Below, piece after piece: positions 15,301 to 17,605 of a stretch of DNA of 17,605 nt (the first letter of the stretch is position 1; the number at the start of each line of letters is the position of its first letter). Under the pieces are notes generated by a model. It was not told the origin of the DNA. It saw only the letters and a list, made by a program, of their open reading frames with translations, and searched no databases. The stretch lies in contig JADZBT010000094.1 in assembly GCA_020851915.1 (NCBI GenBank), positions 1 to 17,605 on the forward strand, read 5' to 3'. The stretch comes from Alphaproteobacteria bacterium. Lineage in GTDB: Bacteria; Pseudomonadota; Alphaproteobacteria; Rickettsiales; RI-342. The position numbers and the translations under genes were made by a program.

Positions 15301-15591
15301 CTGATCCGCAGCGGTGGCGATGTTGATCAGGCGTTCGCCACGGATCTTGATACCGGAGGGATTGAACAACTGCCCGACGATCGCCGTGCCGGCGCTGTCG
15401 ACGTTTTCCGTCGTCCAGAAGATCATAAAGTAACTGCCGGACAAGGCCACGATGGTGGGTTCCATCTGGATGCCCTTCGTGGTGGAGTTCACGCGGATCT
15501 CGCCGCCGACCTTTGCGCCTGCGGAGTCGAATATCTGGGCATAGATGCCGGTCTGGTCGCCGTCCTGATCCATGCTGTCCCAGGTGACCAC
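12334..15591 (-). CDS. Large modular surface protein, C-terminal portion (after in-frame stop): beta-propeller and LamG-like domains
   Basis: The reading frame is open from the TGA at 15639-15637 to the TAA at 12336-12334. The first in-frame ATG (15591) lies inside a repeat (TWDSMDQDG), with no ribosome binding site or signal peptide, so this is best read as the continuation of the upstream frame. Numbered from that ATG, 1085 residues: the rest of propeller 1 (to about 155), propeller 2 (about 156-539), a LamG-like domain (about 540-780, LKLWLKADAGI to VECYLARKYN), a sushi-like Cys module (781-851, VSCQSGYSVTGNATSTC) and a second LamG-like domain (862-1085, LKLWLDASD to VECYLSNKWAIG). LamG-type domains usually bind glycans or matrix proteins, so adhesion is a likely but unproven role. 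No C-terminal membrane anchor, sorting motif or autotransporter barrel is visible. A region calculated as intact protein, or as a pseudogene, fits equally well. Confidence 0.75.
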   Translation of the reverse strand: MVTWDSMDQDGDQTGIYAQIFDSAGAKVGGEIRVNSTTKGIQMEPTIVALSGSYFMIFWTTENVDSAGTAIVGQLFNPSGIKIRGERLINIATAADQKRSEAAVRGDGTVAVTFVSNNRVYFVVIEPFDGYVPPATLPVTSDALVNTYTTGGQDDPQVAALADGGYVIVWDSDAQDGSGSGTYFQRYSQTGVKVGSETRAATSTVGDQERPNVRGLRDGGFVIGWNGIGAMDAADFRCYMQRYDANGVARGVESLASSNNDDARGTQFLELSNGNLLVTNHRFVDPNQNEIFGNIYDNLGVSVTSEFQINTYTTNRQKISKVEQLTNGNAMVIWSSDGQDGGSWGVYGQVISSTGAKVGSEFQVNTYTTSDQAGDANHDYYAKGLAALTNGNAVAVWESNGQDGSGYGVYGQILSNTGTKVGSEFRVNTTTTGNQKLPEVIALNDSYFMVFWESDNLDGIGTGIVGQLFDSSGNKVGGERQINQTEGSDNQRSPAAAMLNNGNIVVTWYGLASSGDTSSYGVWHRIINPFVAETPPDINGLKLWLKADAGITKDGSNKVSAWAGQSGTLNPASQGTATKQPLWVSGGLNGYPVIRFDGVDDYMDMHASYVDILKNVKGGSVFVVEKRNGAPGGNTNNVLFNASTNNAANVRMAVFMDSATSHSYKLNARRSDGDTTASISGGTSGTTAFNLVSAIMDYNNTDAYLYVDGTLAVSNTSFLTSGSTSNTNSVTVRIGAQADAVPTGFLNGDIAEILVFNRAMLDANRKAVECYLARKYNLTLGYTCPSEVAVTAAAVGGTTTLNNGMLTYGYDGTNWTATVSCQSGYSVTGNATSTCAPGTGTWSAIPGYCSNSITTPTTVSTLKLWLDASDTASITQASGRASQWNDKSGQGNHVTQSTAGAKPYTGSRTYNGKNVMDFQNAQYMTSANPWASGTLAQPNTMFVVAAQDAHAWDYIIDGSGGGYHALGSDSATRYFMIAVAPEAPIYTTGITPDTTPKIFSLMFNDNPDSTNGSALYVNGTPYIIGGNAGALGINNIYVGGWPGNEMDGFIGEVLVYDGQLTPADRERVECYLSNKWAIGLQHPCQ
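13975..15126 (-). repeat. Propeller 2: seven blade repeats, paralogous blade for blade to propeller 1
   Basis: Blades start near 15126, 14961, 14796, 14634, 14451, 14280 and 14112. Each best matches the blade with the same number in propeller 1. Examples are blade 2, with GWNG and QRY plus SGVAQGSET against ANGVARGVES; blade 4, with VVWSSDGEDGSGWGIYGQ against VIWSSDGQDGGSWGVYGQ; and blade 6, with SYFMIFWTTENVDSAGTAIVGQLF against SYFMVFWESDNLDGIGTGIVGQLF. This is an ancient whole-domain duplication. Confidence 0.72.
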
Positions 15592-16326
15592 GAATCCGCC
15601 GCTGGCCAGCGGCGCGATGTCATAGGCTTCTCTGTCTCACACGTTGGAGCCGGAAGCCCCCGCCGTTCCCTGATTCCCCTTCACATAGGTATTCACGCGG
15701 AACGGGCTGCCCACCTTGGCGCCGGCCGTGGTGAGGATCTGGCCGTAGATGCCCCAGCCGCTGCCATCCTCGCCATCGCTGCTCCATACCACGGCAATAT
15801 TGCCGCCAGTCAGGCGCACGCCTTCCGGCCTTCCCTGTTGAAGGGTGGTGTAGGTGTTGATCTGAAAGACTGCGGACGTTGCCGTGCCGGAGCTATTGAA
15901 TATGCGTCCCCAGACGCCCGCTCCATCGGCGTCGCCTGCTTCCCACAGCGCCATGAAGCTATCCGATGGCAGCAGCACGAACTCGGGCTCCCAGCTTTCG
16001 TTGGCCAGCGCCGCTGAGGTCATTACGGTTTCCGATCCTTGCGCCACGCCGCTGGAATTATAACGCTGGAAGAAGGCGGTGTTATTGACTGTATCTCCGC
16101 CGCCCGGGCCGTTCCAGCCAATGACGTAGCCGCCGCCGCTGAAGGCCATCACCGGAGAGAAATACTGGTCGCCGGTGGTGGTGGTGTTCGTCCGCACGTC
16201 AACGCCCAGCTCAGTACCAACGGAATCGTAACGCTGATGGTAGCTGCCTGCGCCGCTGCCGTCGCGGGCATTCCAATCCGACCAGCCGATGACCCCGCCG
16301 CCGCCGCTCAATATCGCGATGGTCGG
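15127..16326 (-). repeat. Propeller 1: seven blade repeats (blade 4-5 loop holds the stop)
   Basis: Blades start near 16326, 16155, 15987, 15828, 15618, 15459 and 15291. Each is about 50-58 residues with the pattern P-x(2)-A-x-L-x-x-G-x-hydrophobic-V-x-W-x-S-D, DGSGxGxYGQ, then SxGxKVGxExxVNTYTTGxQ. Blade 7 lacks the W and DGSG parts (VAVTFVSNNRVYFVVIEPF). Seven copies fit a closed seven-bladed beta-propeller. Acidic DxxDGSG turns may bind calcium (inference). Confidence 0.7.
15637..15639 (-). other. In-frame TGA interrupting the surface-protein frame
   Basis: Frames on both sides are identical and no sequence is lost: the last residues before the stop are GASGSNV and the codons after it read DREAYDIAPLASGGFVVTWD, which begins blade five. 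A single C-to-T change from CGA (Arg) would create it. TGA is a real stop elsewhere in the window, so code reassignment is not supported. Nonsense mutation, sequencing error or programmed readthrough remain possible. Confidence 0.8.
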
Positions 16327-17605
16327 ATGCACCGCGCAGCAGGCGCTGTCTACCGTGCCTATTTCGCCCGTTACGAAGAACGTGTCCGCAGTACAGATGG
16401 GAGCTACGCCTTTCCACCCGGATGCATTGTCGCACATCAGCTTGCCCGCAGTGCCGCTATAGCCGAAGCACATATCGCAGGTGTAGGTGCGGTATCCGGC
16501 GTAGCTCGTGCCGTTCACGGATTGCGTGATGGTTGCGCCCGTCTGGGCGGGCGGCGTGGAGCAGTTTATTCCGCTACAGGTGGCGGGCACGGTGCATTCC
16601 TGCGGATCCTGTCCGCAATTCGTGCCCGAGCAGTCGATCAGGTGGCAGGTGGGGGCCGTGCCGCTCCACGATCCGCCGGAGCAGGTATAGGTGGTCGGCA
16701 TGCCCCAGTACCAGGTCGTGCTGTCGCACTTGGCCACGCGCGTATCGCCATCACTGGAGCCGCCCGAGGTGAACACCACGTTGGTAATCGTGGGGGTGCT
16801 GCCGCAGGTGTTAGACACACAGGTTCCCAGTGCGGTCCACGTGTTGCTTCCGGAGGTGCAGGTGCTGGTGGCGCTGCCCGACAGCGTATAGCCGGGGTCG
16901 CAGACGAGGGTGTTGGTCCAGGTGGTTCCGGATTTGCTGTAAGACGTCGTGCCATTCGGGCTGCTGGGCGGCGTGGTGTACATCGACCCGAATGCGACGT
17001 CCATTATGTCTTCCGCGCCGAACGGATCGGTGCGGGTGGTCCAGGTGACGCCATCCGGCGAGGTTTTGATCACGCCGCCATCCTGTACGGCAACGAAAAG
17101 ATCCGTGCCGCCGGTCTTGTAGTTGGAGCCGATGGCTTCCACCGCGTTGCCGATGTCGCCACGGGTGGTCCAGGTGGTTCCGTTCGTCGAGGTCGAGATA
17201 TAGCCGTTCGCATCGCCCACGACCCACAGGCCGCCGGTGCTCTGGCGGTTATGAACCACGCCATGACCCCATGTGTTCAGATTCGAGGTGCGTGAGGTCC
17301 AGGTAAGTCCGTCCGGCGCGGTCTTCATGGCAGGGCCGTCACCGATGACCGTCCACAGGTTTGAGCCGCCGCTGAGGTGGTTATTGCCCACACCATCCAC
17401 ATCGGCGCCTGGAAGGGTATTGGTACGCAGGGTCCAGGTGATGCCGTCCGGCGAAGTGACGGTGTCGGAACCACAGAGGCCTATCACCCATAACCCCGAT
17501 GCTCCGGACTGCCAGTTATGGTCGATGCTGCATACGTCTTTTCCGGACGGTATGTTGCTGGTGCGCGTGGTCCAGGTGATGCCGTCCGGTGAGGTGGCTA
17601 TGTCG
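15637..17605 (-). CDS. Large modular surface protein, N-terminal portion (5' end outside window, ends at premature TGA)
   Basis: Open from the right edge to TGA 15639-15637, so about 655 codons are visible and the true start lies outside. Modules in order: five repeats of the form TSPDGITWTTRT (17605 to about 16984), which resemble BNR/Ycf48-like propeller strands; a sushi-like module (16977-16804, LVCDPGYTLSGSATSTC); a longer Cys-rich stretch (to about 16390) with more sushi-like pieces such as YTCSGGSWSGTAPTC and GKLMCDNASGWKGVAPIC; then four blades of a propeller (16326 onward). The stop interrupts the loop before blade five, and the frame on the far side continues the same fold without shift. 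Apparently secreted or surface exposed, judged from the paired cysteines and repeat types. The signal peptide is not in view. Confidence 0.75.
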   Translation of the reverse strand, partial: DIATSPDGITWTTRTSNIPSGKDVCSIDHNWQSGASGLWVIGLCGSDTVTSPDGITWTLRTNTLPGADVDGVGNNHLSGGSNLWTVIGDGPAMKTAPDGLTWTSRTSNLNTWGHGVVHNRQSTGGLWVVGDANGYISTSTNGTTWTTRGDIGNAVEAIGSNYKTGGTDLFVAVQDGGVIKTSPDGVTWTTRTDPFGAEDIMDVAFGSMYTTPPSSPNGTTSYSKSGTTWTNTLVCDPGYTLSGSATSTCTSGSNTWTALGTCVSNTCGSTPTITNVVFTSGGSSDGDTRVAKCDSTTWYWGMPTTYTCSGGSWSGTAPTCHLIDCSGTNCGQDPQECTVPATCSGINCSTPPAQTGATITQSVNGTSYAGYRTYTCDMCFGYSGTAGKLMCDNASGWKGVAPICTADTFFVTGEIGTVDSACCAVHPTIAILSGGGGVIGWSDWNARDGSGAGSYHQRYDSVGTELGVDVRTNTTTTGDQYFSPVMAFSGGGYVIGWNGPGGGDTVNNTAFFQRYNSSGVAQGSETVMTSAALANESWEPEFVLLPSDSFMALWEAGDADGAGVWGRIFNSSGTATSAVFQINTYTTLQQGRPEGVRLTGGNIAVVWSSDGEDGSGWGIYGQILTTAGAKVGSPFRVNTYVKGNQGTAGASGSNV
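16984..17605 (-). repeat. SPDGITW repeats (BNR/Ycf48-like, five visible copies)
   Basis: Copies read TSPDGITWTTRTSN, TSPDGITWTLRTNT, TAPDGLTWTSRTSN, TSTNGTTWTTRGDI and TSPDGVTWTTRTDP, spaced about 37-42 residues apart, each followed by a GGxxLWVV/LFVAV-type strand. The array runs off the right edge, so the total number is unknown. Asp-box-like strands of this kind normally build a beta-propeller. Confidence 0.65.

Noticed and set aside
15637..15639. TGA read as a sense codon because of an altered genetic code
   Set aside because: TGA ends the precorrin-2 dehydrogenase, the flavoprotein and brnT at expected family lengths, so the standard code applies.
13975..16326. CRISPR-like or tandem DNA repeat array
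   Set aside because: The repeats are diverged protein repeats of unequal length within an open frame, with no identical DNA units or spacers.
14119..17295. Plus-strand open frames across the surface-protein region
   Set aside because: They are antisense to regular repeats, and their periodic look comes from the repeats on the coding strand.

Overview
This window is GC-rich chromosomal DNA from a Gram-negative bacterium. The lineage is inferred from gene content, not from a marker gene. A heptose-bisphosphate phosphatase points to LPS. The CysD/CysNC sulfate-activation genes, the APS-reductase-type CysH and the BrnT/BrnA pair are all common in Alphaproteobacteria. An alphaproteobacterium, possibly a deep-branching one, is the best guess. 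TGA works as a normal stop here: it ends the precorrin-2 dehydrogenase, the large flavoprotein and BrnT at sensible lengths.

Layout. (1) 1-1373, minus strand: ftsX followed 3 bp later by a gmhB-like HAD phosphatase that runs off the left edge. No ftsE lies next to ftsX. (2) 1474-2371, plus strand: a 47-residue membrane peptide and two helical proteins of unknown function, closely packed. (3) 2372-11730, plus strand: a six-gene assimilatory sulfate-reduction operon, cysI - siroheme synthase N-domain (Met8-like) - cysH - cysD - cysNC - a 1165-residue iron-sulfur flavoprotein. A 12-bp-arm palindrome and a plausible promoter precede it. (4) 11731-12262, minus strand: a brnT-brnA toxin-antitoxin pair facing the operon tail to tail with no gap, with a near-consensus promoter that predicts a leaderless brnT mRNA. 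(5) 12334-17605, minus strand: most of a very large modular surface protein whose 5' end lies beyond the right edge. From N to C it has SPDG-type (BNR-like) repeats, cysteine-rich sushi-like modules, two seven-bladed propellers, and two LamG-like domains flanking another sushi-like module. A single in-frame TGA at 15637-15639 cuts it inside the first propeller.

How the genes work together. CysD and the CysN part of CysNC make APS from sulfate and ATP. CysH, which carries the CC/CxxC iron-sulfur signature of APS reductases, makes sulfite. CysI reduces sulfite to sulfide using siroheme, for which the Met8-like gene supplies the last steps. There is no cysJ. The final gene carries GltD-like iron-sulfur/FAD/NAD modules plus a PyrK-like FAD/NAD/2Fe-2S module and is the obvious candidate for the electron supply to CysI. 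That gene also carries an in-frame, palindromic, heptad-repeat insertion.

The main points for a second look are the nonsense codon in the surface protein, the blade-for-blade duplication of its propeller, the protein-coding palindromic insertion, and the CysJ-replacing flavoprotein.
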